A DNA stretch of 64,000 bases from contig NW_027192203.1 in assembly GCF_041956535.1 (NCBI RefSeq), positions 62,001-126,000 of the forward strand, read 5' to 3'. How positions within the stretch are numbered: position 1 is the first letter of the stretch; the number at the start of each line of letters is the position of its first letter. Under the pieces are notes generated by a model that did not search any database, was not told the DNA's origin, and saw nothing but the letters and a program-made list of their open reading frames with translations. This document shows, piece by piece, positions 21,103 to 32,468 of the stretch. The DNA comes from Calcarisporiella thermophila CBS 279.70 (lineage: Eukaryota > Calcarisporiellomycota). Made by a program: the position numbers and the translations under genes.

Positions 21103-24100
21103 TCACAATTCCAACTCCTCTCTCCCCTCCTGAAGCCACTCTGGCCAATGTGGAACATGGCCGACAATGGCGTCGAGCACTTCGAGCCATCGGTCACGCT
21201 CCGCATCGTCGTCAAGATAAAAGTCGATGCGCTCCCCATTGGCGAACACGAGGCGGAAGCTGTGCGCCACGGGGAGCTCCTCGACATCATCGAACTGCTT
21301 TGATCGAAGGGAGGTTGTGGAGGAGGCGGTGGACGAGGTAAAGGAGGAGAGGGTGGAGGATGACGTGACCATGATACTGCGATGTTTCTGGCCGGGGGGA
21401 AGTGGCGGGAGGGCGGCGGCAAACTGCACCGACACCGGCCGCCCCGTCGTGTAATCTGCCGCGGCGTCAGGCTCTGTTTCGTGGGCGGGGGCGGAATTGG
21501 CCGTCGCCCCCGTGATCACGGACACCGCCTGGCTCACGTCGATTCCTGCGCGTGGAAGCAGGGTGGCCTCGTGATAGGCAAGTAATCGGGCCCCCACCAG
21601 GCGATAGTACCGTCGTCTCCAGTACTTCAGATCCCCGCCCATTTGCGTCATATAGCCGGACTGCCAGCACATGAGGTGCCAGCGGCGGATATTGAGCGCC
21701 TCCTGGCATTCGGTGAGTCTCTTGGGTAACGACGGGTCCATCTACACAGTGGGCAAATCAAAAATGACAAACATTGCAATCGGTCAGTGAATAAAATCTC
21801 GCCCCATCCACTCAAATCATGTCCTACCCCGTCTACTCCTGGCAGATAAAACATTTGGACGCCCAGCGTTCCCACCTTCTTTGGCCGAACCTGGGGCAGC
21901 ACCTGCAGGTTCTTCGTCGCGCCAAATTTCCTGCTCCCCGACGGGTCCGCCCCATGCCAGTCATTCTGGCAGTCGAATGCGACGGAGCACATGGTTGTGC
22001 GGCATTTCGGCAGCAGTGCATTGAAGGGAACACGTGACAGCGCGATCGCCTGCGAGTCGCGGTCAATGTAGGAGGAGATGTGGTCGGCAAGCTTCTTGGG
22101 TGAGGAGAAGACTCGAGAGAGTGCGCCGGGGGGTTTGGTATGGCTGTCGGGGCGAACGTGGAAGCTTATTGTGAGCACGGTTCCGGGGTGAGCGGAGCTA
22201 GAGGAGAGAAATGGTCCCCAAGGGATGATGGCGTCTTTAGCATCTGGTCTCACAACAGAAAAAAAAAAACGGCGTACAAGGGGAGAATGGTGTTCAGCAC
22301 TTACATGATAAACTCGTGGTGAATGTCTGTTCGGCTTCCTAGGGACACATACTCGCTCTGGTACTGGTGGGTTCCGTCGCTGAGCACACAGCGCACCATG
22401 GTTTTCTCTTTTGGCAAAGGAAGCGTGACGTGCTCCAGCGTCAACACGCGGATGTACAGTCGACCAAACTGATCGCGGATACGCGCATCGGACAAGCGCT
22501 GCTTCAACGACATGCGCTTATACCGGCTGAAGGTGCCAAATTTCTCCGGGTCCTTCACCGTCTTCCAAACCGGCCTGCTTTCTATCCTGTCGCTCCATCT
22601 AGGCTTCACCTCCTCACTCTCCTCGCCGCTGTCCTTCATCTTCTCATCCTCCACCTCCACCAAGGCTTCTGGGCTCATTAGGTGCAGGACGTGGGAGTTT
22701 CTTCGCTGGATATAGGATCGCGGCCGCTCGCCCTCGAGAATGCGGTCAAACGAGTCGAGCAGGTAGTCCTGGAAGCTACGAGACATGCGTCGCTGTGGGA
22801 CCTCGAGTATGTACCGCCGCGCTTCACGCTCCTGTAGTTGGTTCTGCCGTTCGGAGAGTCCTTCGGTATAGGTCAACCGCTTGAGGCGTTTCTAAAAATA
22901 AAACAGCCCTTAAGTATCTTCGCCTCCACAATTGGATGCGCTAAAGCAAAATCACTAAAACTTAAAAAAAAATAATAATCACATTATTCATGATTGCATT
23001 TCTTCTCTCCTCCTCCTCTTCGTCCTCCGGGGTCTCCTCTCGCTGTTTCGCCTTCTCTGCAATCAACTTCTGCCGACGCCATTCCGCAAGGCTCTGCGGA
23101 GGGTTGTATTTGGAGCGTTTCGGCAAATGGGCATCATTGTTTGCGCTGGCTGATTCACCAGGAGCGTGTGCTTCGGAAGCATTTTCCTTGGGAACTTGAT
23201 CGAAGTTGGCCGGCAATGATGCATGTTTAGATTCTGGGGAGTCTTCCTTCTTCTCTTGATCTACACCGGCCTCTTCTTGTTCCTCAATCGGAAAATTGGA
23301 AGCGGAGGTGTCCTCCCCATTCAAGGATTCCTCTTTACGCTTTTTGGACTCTGCTTCGTGGACCTGGACCATCTCGTCGCTTGTATTCATGGAATCCGGC
23401 TGGGGTTCACTCGTTACCTCTCCCCCACCAAGTACCTCCATGTCCTCTTCTCCACTCGTCTCCTCCTTCTCCACCTCGAACCCATTATCCGACACTACAT
23501 TCCCCTTTCCGTCCATAGCAACCATATTCCCGCTCACTCTCCGCCTGAAGTTTGCATTCTTTGCAAACATCTTCCCAAAGAGCGGGAGTGCCTCGAAGGT
23601 TTCTGTTTCTTCGGCCGCGTCATCGTCAACCTGGGCGGAGCTCGGCGCTAACGGCGGGGGTAAGGCCATGGAGTCTCTTGTTTTGCGCCTCTCAGCAAGA
23701 CGCGAGAGAACATCTGACCTGCTGATGCGGGTCCGTGTGGGAGAATCGAATTTGGTGGGGGAGCTGTCCAGACGGGTGAGTGTGATACTGCGTTGAGGTG
23801 GCATACTGACTGCTTCAGCTTCGGATTCTCTCGGGAGAGACCCGAAGTAACTAACAGGCCGCGGCTTCCCCTCTAGTTCGTCTCGCGTGGGAAGTTCATT
23901 TCCGGAACTCGGTTTATCATCATGGATCGATTGGGCATCCGCCTCCGACGTCTGCGGCACCGACGATTCTCCTCCCCCCTCTGCTTTGCATTTCGGATGT
24001 AGGGGGGGCGGCGATCTGTACGATTCTACACCTCCGCCATTGGCTCTTTCAGCTCCGCTCACAGCTTCTTTCTGAGGACTCCTGCTTCGGCTCACCCTCG

Positions 24101-25929
24101 CCCCCCTTCTCGCGTAGGGAGTGGGCCGATCCCTAGGGCCGCGTACAAAGGAGGGTCTTGGAGGTGTTTTCTTTCGTGCGGTTGATTTTGCTGGCTCATC
24201 CCTCTCGGACCAGTCGGATTCTTCACTGATTGCCTCCCCGTCGCCTCTCCTCGACCGATGGGTTGATTTTGGATAAGAGTCATTCTTCTCCTCTGGCATA
24301 GACTCTTCATCAGAGGTATCGTGGATATGCGCTGCGTTGGAGCGGCGTCTTATTGCCCGTAGCCGGCTCAGCGACTTCCTCCGCTTCTCGTCATCAGCAA
24401 TGCTCTCCTCTTTATGCTGCTGGGCCATGGCAGGATAGGGTTTGTCATCGCTTTTAAATGGATCCTCAAATTCAATTCCGCTATCGGCGGAAGCGTCCTT
24501 GCTTTCGTCGCTGTTCTCCTGACGAAACACGCTTCTTGAAACTAGCGAACTCGATCGGAGAACATCAAGTGAAGCTTTGGATTTGCCGTCACCCTTGTCG
24601 TGCTCAACCTCCTCCGCTAAGGGCGAATGCGGAGGGGGAACTGGATTTCTCGACCCAGTCACGGCGGTAGGAGTGTCTGTTGCTGCGCTCAATTCGGCCA
24701 TTCTCTTCAGATCAATAAAATTGCTGGAACGCTTCATCGGGATGTGTTGCGGCTTGCTCTCGGGACCCTTGGAATCCTTGTTGCTGTCTGCACCCGATTT
24801 GAGAAACACGCTATTCGACACGAGAGAGTTCTGGCGCAGTAATTCGATTCCTCTTATTCGGTTCTTGTCGACCGACCCAGCCGTATTTTCTCTGGGAGTT
24901 CCCTCCGACGTGACAGAGCTTCGGCGCTCTGTAGAGAAAGACAGCGGGGTCCTACCCTCAGATTTTCGAAGAGAGCTGCCCACTTTCACGGGAATCATGG
25001 AAGGAGTGGAGGATTGGGTGGAGGAGGTGGAGAGCTTTCGCTGGCGCGGGAGAGGGATATGGGTGTCCGGCGTCGACGGAATAGGCTTAGTAGGTGCAGA
25101 AGTGGGCGTGCCAGGATGTTTTTCCTGGTCCTTAATAAAGCTGTCCAACATCTGGAGTACTAAATCCTGTCCGCTTCGCCGCCTACCGTTCTCGCCGCCA
25201 CTCGAGGCACTCGAGATGGATGCTTGGTTATTCGAGAGCGAGTTGGAACGAGACCGTTTCTCTTCGCCCGTATCTTTGACCGGAGATCGGCGACCGGCTT
25301 TGCTAGCGATAATAAGCTCGTGCTGTTGTAGCACCATCTGCGTCTCACTATCTAATGCCACGTCCATAGGGGTGAGCCCGAGGTCATTTCTGGTAAACAG
25401 GGAAGCTCCTTTTGCCAGCAGGTGGCGGATAATAGCCTTTTCTCCCAAGAAAGCAGCGAGGTGCAATGTAGTGTTTCCACCTCCCCAACGGTAAAAATTT
25501 AGGTCTCTAGGAGTGGAAGCCTAAGAAGGATGGAGTGTATAAGCACGAATGCCGAATAATAATGCACAAACCCAGGGAAGGGGGGCTCACCTCGATAAGC
25601 ATCTCTATAATGTTTCGTCTTAAAATTATCAAATCTTCTTCTCTTCGATCCTGCTCGGGATCGGGATCCTCTGCGTCCAAACCAACAAGTGCATACTGTA
25701 ATGCGGTCATATTACTGGTGTCCTCTCCAAGCAAACGCACTGCATCCTTTGCCATGGTTGGATCGTATGCTACCGAATCAATACACTGCAAGTTGAGCAT
25801 CTGTGGATTGACTGAGTAGAGATGCTCTATTGCCTCGGCATCTGCATTGTGTATGGCCTCAAACCATTGTAGGTACACGTGGGGAGGAACCACGATGTGG
25901 GCAGCGGATTTTCTTACGCCGCCGGACAT
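21103..25929 (-). CDS. BUD4: Ankyrin-repeat / anillin-homology / PH protein related to BUD4 and Mid2
   Basis: Five exons (25591-25929, 22983-25520, 22305-22891, 21828-22197, 21103-21741) join in frame to 1490 aa. Residues 1-165 contain ankyrin-like repeats (NTTLHLAAFLGEKAIIRHLL, ASLFTRNDLGLTPMDVAL). Residues about 165-940 are disordered, rich in Ser, Arg, Glu and Pro. Residues about 960-1278 form the anillin homology region, starting KRLKRLTYTEGLSERQNQLQ and including the C2-like stretch TISFHVRPDSHTK. Residues about 1280-1490 are a PH domain (GGDLKYWRRRYYRLVGARLL ... ERDRWLEVLDAIV) interrupted by a Ser/Thr-rich insert. BUD4 and Mid2 are septin-binding proteins of the bud neck or septum. The ankyrin part is joined to the rest by an 91-bp intron with a weak donor (GTGATT). 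The septin CDC10 gene is in the same window. Confidence 0.82.
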
Positions 25930-27528
25930 TTGACTAGGACACTATTTCTATTGAGAGACCGCAACCATGACCGAGTTAGAAAACCACAACACCATGATAG
26001 CAATCAATAAATTATTTACGCGTTATTCCTCGAAAATGGGAATCAGAATACGACATTTACCTAGCCCAGATATTAATTACCCAAAAATATAGGCCCGCTC
26101 TTTTCTCGATTTAGATGAAGATGAGGGGGTTGAGAGGATTAGAGGCTACAAAAACAATTAAGACGGTTGTTAACGCGTGCGCACAGAACGATGAAACCAG
26201 TATTGAAATTTCATAGCCAATCAAAATCGAGATAACAATGCCCGATAAAAATAGTCTCTTTGTTAACTCCAATATTGAAAAAAAAAAAAAGCTATTGAGC
26301 TGGCGAATGATAGTAAGCACTCATCATTGGAAAATCAATATCACCAAAGACTAGGACCATATGAATTAATATAGGTTTAATTTATTGGCCAAACTATAGT
26401 AGGTGGGATATTTTAGCAATAGGACAAGTTTATACTCAACGGCTGAATACTCAAGTAAACTCGATTGCTTCGGAAAAGCTATCAATTTTCTAGCGAGTTC
26501 CTGCGCTCTCTCCACTCAACCTCATCCATCTTCACCATTCTTCATCCGATTCACCGATTATTCTGCCCAGACTCTGATCTTCACTGAAAGCTATGTTGCC
26601 AGCATGAAGTTTGCTAAAAGCTATGGAGGGAGATACATTCTCTCTCGACCCAGGAAAACTTTCGGAATGATCGCGCTATTCAAACTTTGTGGCAATCTAC
26701 TTCGGTCATTTCTACTTAACTACTAATCAGGGAGGAGCGATTCGTATTTGCACTGCTGCGGAGTAAAGCATACCCCATACCCCATACCTCCTCTTTGTGC
26801 TCTCCAGTATATGTAACCCGCTTCTCTTTAACAAGTGCGATCAATCTCCTTGGCACTTCATTTGGCTCGTCGATTGCTGACAGCCGCTTATGAATGCAGA
26901 GGAGAAGGTGACATTGACAAGCGGTCGAAGCTTGCAGTAGAAACACGCCGAGTGCTCACTTCCAAAAAGAGCAAGGTGACTCTTGGGTGAATCATTTCAT
27001 AGGCAAGTTCTCAAGCCAAAAAGTGTCTCGAGACTTGCATTTTTTTTACACGAAAGAATCGATTCTTTCTGAGGATTGTGTTGAAACCGGCGGTAGCCAG
27101 TTAAAATGCAGGGATCCGCTTAATTTCAAGCGTAGATGCGACAAGAGCGGTAGCGCGAACACCCCCTTTGCTCTGCGTCGGCTTTCCCACAACTTCTGCC
27201 TCGGCCCTTTCGCCCGTTGGATGGTGCGGAATTTTCTCGCCTGCTACAGCTGGGCCAGAGGGAGCCCAAGAGACCAAGTGGAGCGGGCAAGGTCGCCGAC
27301 AAACATGCCCTTGGTTTAATTTTCACAAAATTGGTCCGCTTCCTCCACAGTTCCTCCAAGTTTCCACAGCCTTTCCGGTGGCTCAACTGGGGGGAATTCA
27401 CCAAAGAATATTCGCCTTTGCCACCAAAAATATAACACTCGTGCGGTACTCCTCCCGGATTCTTCAACTCTCCCTCCTTCCCTCTCTCCCTCATCCCAGT
27501 GACTCGACACCTCATTCTTGCAGGCCAA
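25930..27528. other. Intergenic, about 1.6 kb
   Basis: Divergent upstream regions of the anillin relative and the 522-aa orphan. Contains the two ACGCGT boxes. Open frames at 26403-26726 and 26716-26946 lack ATG starts or domains and were left out. Confidence 0.5.
26018..26178. promoter_or_regulatory. Two MluI cell-cycle boxes upstream of the anillin relative
   Basis: Exact ACGCGT occurs at 26018-26023 and 26173-26178, about 90 and 245 bp upstream of the ATG at 25929. ACGCGT is the MBF site of G1/S genes in yeasts. The sites are seen directly; their use is inferred. Confidence 0.45.
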
Positions 27529-29097
27529 ATGGGCATTTCTCAATCAACCTCCAACATAGCCCCGGTGGCTGGCCGCCTTGCTGGCACAGCCATCCGGAGC
27601 GACTCCAAGAATTCTGGGTGCTGCATGTACTCCAGCGGAGGCATCATGAACAAGGCCGACCTCGGCTGGCTAGAGGCATGGCGGCACCAAGGGAGGCAGC
27701 CTGTGCATGTTTCGGAGCTGGAGGTGGTGGTTCCCGCCGCCAATGCCAATGCGGGAAGCGAGAGATTGACCACCCCAGCGGGGCTGATTGCACGCTGCGC
27801 TTGCAGTGGGACCCCCTTGGTCGAACTACCCAGCGGAGCACAGACACTGACGCACTGGTGCTCGCAGCAGCCTCTGCACTCCATGCAATCCGCCGTCGAG
27901 GAGCTGCGCAGCTTGGGGATCCGTGCCAGTGGAGTGGACACCCTGACTGGAGTGCGCAGGCCGTTGGCGGCGCACGACCGGGCCATATGGCTGCTGGCGG
28001 ACGCTGGTCTGCGGGCGGCCAATGACTGGAGCGCGCGAGAAGATGATTTGAATGATCTACTCCGCGCGGGCCGAACGGACGGATACTCCATCGGGTTGGT
28101 GGTTGGCAGCGACAGCGTGGCGGGCGTGGGCAACTCGCACCTAAAGCGCCCGGCCGTGCTACAGCGTGTGTGCTGCCTTGCCAGTGCCGTGTACGTCACG
28201 AGCCATCAGTCCCAGGTGGTGAACATGTGCAATCGGCTCTCCGTGACCACTTGGGCAGTCATACAGGCGAGCAGACGCATGTTCGTGCTTACGCCGTTCT
28301 CGCGTCAGATGGGCCCAGGAGACCCTAAAGGCCAGTTGACCGTCACCCATGCCGCCATTTGTAAGAGTGGGCGTATCCCGCTGCCGTCGCTGGCCGGACT
28401 GTTAGGGCTGTTAGAGGACTTCGGGCAGCTCTCGCTATCCGCCTTGGAGGCCATTTGGATGCCGCGTTTGCCACTCCTGGGATATGACGAGCTACCGGTG
28501 GCCGAGGAATGGGCGACGTCGGTGTACCGCCTGCAATCCGCCGATCTACTGCTGTGGAGGCGACTCGCTTCGGACGACCACCTTCGCCCCGCCTGCTGGC
28601 TGCCAACCACTCTAACCGAGTACAGTGCGAGTTTCAGCAGACGGGTGAAGGGGCGCGGCACGGGAGCAGGCCTCAAACTCCTGGGCGACGCGCTGCACCT
28701 AGTGCGCCGCCACTTGAGTGCCGTCGGCCACTACGGGCTAACGCAGATAGACGACGAGCTTCTGCTCGAAGTTGTCTTTCGAGGGCGGCTTGGGTCACGC
28801 CCCGCCATCTTCAGGAGCACCATCACCATCCCTGACCCGACCGGTCATCTCGGCGCTGCTATTGTTGGCAACGGCCGCTGTAAGTGGGACTTGGTGGCCG
28901 CTGAGGATGGGCCAAGTGGGCTGCTGCTGGTGACCACGTTCTCAGATGGCACTCAGCACCTGTGCGCCTCTTGGGAGCCAGGAGAGGAGCCTGCGTCGCG
29001 CAGATTGCTGGCCGCGTTGGCAGCGTCGACCCCTAAGCTGTTCTGTTTGACCGGCGTGGCAAAGAAGGGGAGGAGAAAACTCTGGCCAGTCGTGTGA
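27529..29097 (+). CDS. Orphan intronless GC-rich protein with myristoylation-like N-terminus
   Basis: One uninterrupted frame of 522 aa from the ATG at 27529; the upstream in-frame codons begin with GTG. The N-terminus MGISQSTS matches the MG-x3-S N-myristoylation consensus, suggesting membrane attachment. Two cysteines (SGCCMYSSGG) follow shortly. The body is mixed alpha/beta, rich in Leu, Ala, Arg and Trp, without transmembrane segments or a motif I know. Examples are DRAIWLLADAGLRAANDWSA and TLTEYSASFSRRVKGRGTGA. It is clearly GC-richer than its AT-rich surroundings and lacks introns although most neighbours have them. A degraded retroelement starts just beyond its stop. It could be a lineage-specific gene, a domesticated element gene or an acquired gene. 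No function is assigned. Confidence 0.72.
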   Translation: MGISQSTSNIAPVAGRLAGTAIRSDSKNSGCCMYSSGGIMNKADLGWLEAWRHQGRQPVHVSELEVVVPAANANAGSERLTTPAGLIARCACSGTPLVELPSGAQTLTHWCSQQPLHSMQSAVEELRSLGIRASGVDTLTGVRRPLAAHDRAIWLLADAGLRAANDWSAREDDLNDLLRAGRTDGYSIGLVVGSDSVAGVGNSHLKRPAVLQRVCCLASAVYVTSHQSQVVNMCNRLSVTTWAVIQASRRMFVLTPFSRQMGPGDPKGQLTVTHAAICKSGRIPLPSLAGLLGLLEDFGQLSLSALEAIWMPRLPLLGYDELPVAEEWATSVYRLQSADLLLWRRLASDDHLRPACWLPTTLTEYSASFSRRVKGRGTGAGLKLLGDALHLVRRHLSAVGHYGLTQIDDELLLEVVFRGRLGSRPAIFRSTITIPDPTGHLGAAIVGNGRCKWDLVAAEDGPSGLLLVTTFSDGTQHLCASWEPGEEPASRRLLAALAASTPKLFCLTGVAKKGRRKLWPVV

Positions 29098-29137
29098 TCG
29101 CTTGCTCGCTCGCATACCCAACTACTCCGAGTGCCAT

Positions 29138-29925
29138 CTAGCTGATATGGCTCCAATATCGCACCCGAGTCCTTTCGCACCCGAGATCAAGCGGAATTCG
29201 CGATCTAGACTGGGAATCCGGGAACGATAATATTGGTGACTCAGTTAGGATGGAAAGCTCCCTCCTCTTTCCTCCCCACTTCCAAGGCTGGTGTTTCCGT
29301 GTCAACCATTTCAGAGGTCGTGTGATCATCCTGAACTGATACACTTTTTGTCGTCCATTTCCGGCCAACCTTTGAATACCGCGAATATATATAATGTTGC
29401 TAGGCGTGGGCATCTCCTCGATTTTTTTCGGATCCACCGCTACTCCCACGAGAAATAGAACATGCCCCAAATACTTAAGTTCCCATTGCCCGAGATGGTT
29501 GGGCTTCTCTCGATTCATTTGCAGATTGCTCGGGAGCACTCTTTAGTAAACTCCATGTAAGCTTTCAAGATGTCTTGAAAAATTCCTTGAATACATGTTA
29601 ATAACATCCATGAATACTATCTAGTTTATCCACAATAGTCCGTCTAATGCTCTCTCCATCCTGGAAAGTGAACGGCGCCCGAGTCAGATAGAGCCTCATT
29701 TTCCCTTTTTTTTTTGTCACCAGGACGACGGGAGAAGATTCAGGGCAAAATACAAGACTCAATGATGTTCTGCTCCAGAATCTCCTTAATTCTCCGGCTG
29801 ATTATTTCTTGAGGCTCCCAGTTTGAGCGAGAGGGAGCACATTTAATCGGAAGAGTGTCTCCCGTATCCCTTTCATGCCCCACAACTAGGGTGCGTCCCC
29901 AAGCCTTCGAATATATCTTCATATT
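29138..29925 (-). mobile_element. Degenerate Ty3/gypsy retrotransposon pol (reverse transcriptase) relic
   Basis: Reading on the minus strand, successive fragments match the order of a Ty3/gypsy reverse transcriptase: DTGDTLPIKCAPSRS...IKEILEQNIIE (29740-29922), then SSPVVLVTKKKGKMRL, then RAPFTFQ, then an FMD-V-I remnant where a YMDD box is expected. KYLGHVLFLVGVAVDPKKIE and LAGNGRQ (29138-29539) follow. Frames change and stops interrupt, the palm core is partly deleted and the catalytic box is damaged, so it is dead. No LTRs, gag, integrase or RNase H were recognised nearby. Confidence 0.8.
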
Positions 29926-31255
29926 CGCTCAGTAGGGCGTCAAGCTACCCCTGTTCAAACTCGTTTTTAAGAAGATTGCACCCACCTTTGCCAATTCTCT
30001 GACCTATCCCTGGCTCATCAGATCGTTTCCGCCTGGTTTCCACGTCCATCCTCCGCACTTCTACTCGAAATTGGGACCTATACTCTTGAGAAAAACCGTT
30101 CGGACGTGCCTCAGTTGTCTAGACCGGCCTCATGACGTTGATACCACGTGGCTACGTGGCCCAAACGGTATATTCCTACGGCTTTGTATACCATTGCGTC
30201 GCTCCAGTGGTGGGCTACTGCATCGAAAGTGCGAACCGGAATTCCAACCAGAACTTCACTTGGTATACCGTATCAGGGCACCAGTTTATTGTATACTAGA
30301 GAGATCAATCCAAGCGCCTTGCCGCTGGGTCTGACTTTCTACGTGCACTTTATTTTTTGCTATTCTTGATATCGAGGATTATACTTTTGAGGCAGGGTAA
30401 ATATCTAAGTTGGGCTATTTTCACAGTTGAACCCCCACCAACGTTACATGAAGCATTGGAATTGTGGAGGAGACGTGCCATATTTTATAGCAATTAAATA
30501 GCGTTCATTATTGATCTTTTCATTTTTTTTTTATTGAAAACTTATATAAAATAGATGATAAATATTTCAGAATCAAATGAAGAAAGCACTGATACAAAAA
30601 AAAAAAAATTAGATGCGTAATAAAATATAACAGTTAGTAATTATCAAGAAAACAACTATATAAACTATCTTGGATCAAAAACTGGCTATTTATCTCTAGA
30701 AAACGAACATCCTACATCATACTAAAGGATGCGAGAACGTCAAAGGTAATTTGGGTGGGTATTTTTGTTAGAAGAATCTTTATTAAAAAGTATCCTTTTT
30801 GTTCTTAATAAAGGGTATTGATAGAGAACAAGAAATCCATGCAAGAATTGAGGATGTACAGTGAGTGTGTATACCTTTCCTATTTTTTCAAGGAGAGAGG
30901 AAAGTAGAATAGGGGAGGGAGAAAGAAAAATTAGAATACGGATGGTAGGGTATTCGGCAGAATCGTATTGGAGCTAAGTGTGTTGGATGAAGGACATTTC
31001 ATCTCCTTGGGCTTGTATCCAACTTTCTTTACACCAAAGATCTTGGATATCTTCTTTTTATCCTTTATGGATGTGGATCACCATTTGGACCTAACGATTT
31101 TTTGCATCTCGTGTCCAAGTTGTTCAGCGAGTGTAATTTCGCTCGGTTAGGCGATGTCCATTATTCAAAAGGTAGTTCGGGAGGAAAGCCCGAAAAAAGT
31201 GGAAAAATTGGCTGATAAATACAAGTCCCGTTTCGATTATAAGCGGAGTAAGAAA
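29926..31255. other. Intergenic, AT-rich, about 1.3 kb
   Basis: Between the retroelement relic and the tRNA gene. Short open frames only, with no recognised domain. Confidence 0.45.
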
Positions 31256-31326
31256 GCAACTGTGGTCTAGTGGTAGAATTTCACCCTCCCAAGGTGGAGA
31301 CCCGGGTTCGATTCCCGGCAGTTGCA
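31256..31326 (+). tRNA. tRNA-Gly (anticodon CCC)
   Basis: A complete 71-base cloverleaf without intron. The acceptor arm GCAACTG (31256-31262) pairs perfectly with CAGTTGC (31319-31325), with discriminator A. The anticodon stem TCACC/GGTGG closes the loop CTCCCAA, with anticodon CCC at 31288-31290. The internal A box (TGGTCTAGTGG, 31263-31273) and B box (GGTTCGATTCC, 31305-31315) are intact. Reads the GGG glycine codon. Confidence 0.97.
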
Positions 31327-31340
31327 AGTTATTCCCGTTA

Positions 31341-31348
31341 TTTTTTTT
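31341..31348 (+). terminator. RNA polymerase III terminator of tRNA-Gly
   Basis: Eight consecutive T residues begin 15 bases after the mature tRNA end, the standard Pol III stop signal. Confidence 0.85.
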
Positions 31349-31646
31349 CGCCTTTTCATCTAGACATAACCCACCCTATGTCTTGTCCCAATTCTCTTGT
31401 TTCTTTACCACCATGGGCCGAAGAAAGCGCTTTCATCGTGTTGGAATTTAAGAATCTGGGAGCTGTATGACGTTTTATTACATCCAAAGCATGAGAGGAA
31501 AAGCGAGCATAATTATGAAAAATATATATATACGTTTAAATATGAAAATAAGGATAAAGAAAAAAAGAAAGATGGGTTGATATAGCGATGATGGTGGGAA
31601 GCGGAAAAAGTGATCTGAAGCATTAAATATGGGAAAAGCTTTAAGG
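31349..31646. other. Short spacer, tRNA to homeodomain gene
   Basis: AT-rich 3' flank of the homeodomain gene; nothing recognised. Confidence 0.4.
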
Positions 31647-32468
31647 TTAGGTTGAAAGATGCCACGCCGAATCTACACTATGAATGCGCGAAACTCTTTG
31701 CTGCTGGTTTGGTACGACCAAATGCGGCTCTAAGCGAAATGGGACTGGCACGGGCTGCTCTTGGTGCTGAGAAATGGGATGCGGTTGGAGGTGTTCAAAT
31801 GCAAGATTGGGTACATGGTAATACCCTGCGGGGGGGGGCGGCGGCGGGAAGAAGATCGGCCGCTGGTGGATTAGGGGCATGGAGTTCCTCCGCTCTCCAA
31901 GCTCGTCCTCGTCGCACGTCTCCGCGAAGGTGTGGACGCCTTCTGCCGTCGCCTCGCGGCCAGTCTGAACCTGGGTCCATTCCAGTTCGAAAATCCCTTG
32001 CCCCTCCTTTCCCTCCTCTCCACTGTTGCCCTCGCCATCGCCGCCCTCCGACTTGGGCTTAGCTTTCGCCTTTGCTTTTGCCCGGCGATTCTGGAACCAT
32101 ATCTGGACACTCCTAGGCGACATCTGCAGCTGCTCTGCAAGCTGATTTCGGGTCATCGCGCAGGGCTTCGGATTGGTAGCAAACACCTTCTCAAGGATGC
32201 GCGATTCAGCGCGTGAAGTACGGCGCCGATGGCGGGTCTCGAAGGGATTATAGAATGTAAGATTGAATTCAGAGCTTGATTTGTTCCATCGCGCCCCACT
32301 GCCATTGGTGATTGCGTTGCCGGTGCTGTGGCGGCGCAGAGCAGAAGCCGGCTCCGGGACGAGCGAAGATGGCTGCTGGTCCATGGGAATCATGGCGGCG
32401 GGCGGCGAGAATGCGGTAGATGGGGGCTCGAGGGGATGCGGAATAAGGGGAAGGCTGAAGTAATCCAT
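31647..32468 (-). CDS. Homeodomain transcription factor
   Basis: Single exon, 273 aa, start ATG at 32468. Residues about 79-138 form a homeodomain: basic arm RHRRRTSRAE, helix 2 AMTRNQLAEQLQMSPRS and recognition helix VQIWFQNRRAKAKAKAK. There is no TALE insertion, so it is a typical 60-residue homeodomain of the fungal PHO2/YOX1-like kind. The N-terminus is Pro/Ser-rich. Past the homeodomain come Lys/Glu/Gly-rich and Pro-rich (FFPPPPPPAGYY) segments and a Gln/Pro/His-rich tail. It binds DNA in the nucleus; the target pathway cannot be told. The CT/A-rich 5' flank has no recognised elements. Confidence 0.92.
   Translation of the reverse strand: MDYFSLPLIPHPLEPPSTAFSPPAAMIPMDQQPSSLVPEPASALRRHSTGNAITNGSGARWNKSSSEFNLTFYNPFETRHRRRTSRAESRILEKVFATNPKPCAMTRNQLAEQLQMSPRSVQIWFQNRRAKAKAKAKPKSEGGDGEGNSGEEGKEGQGIFELEWTQVQTGREATAEGVHTFAETCDEDELGERRNSMPLIHQRPIFFPPPPPPAGYYHVPNLAFEHLQPHPISQHQEQPVPVPFRLEPHLVVPNQQQRVSRIHSVDSAWHLST

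Noticed and set aside
26403-26946. Two open frames of 107 and 76 codons
   Set aside because: No ATG start for the first, no domain for either, AT-rich composition like the spacer.
27168-28025. 285-codon open frame on the plus strand
   Set aside because: Overlaps the 522-aa orphan in another frame, with repetitive His/Gly/Arg composition; the longer frame is preferred.
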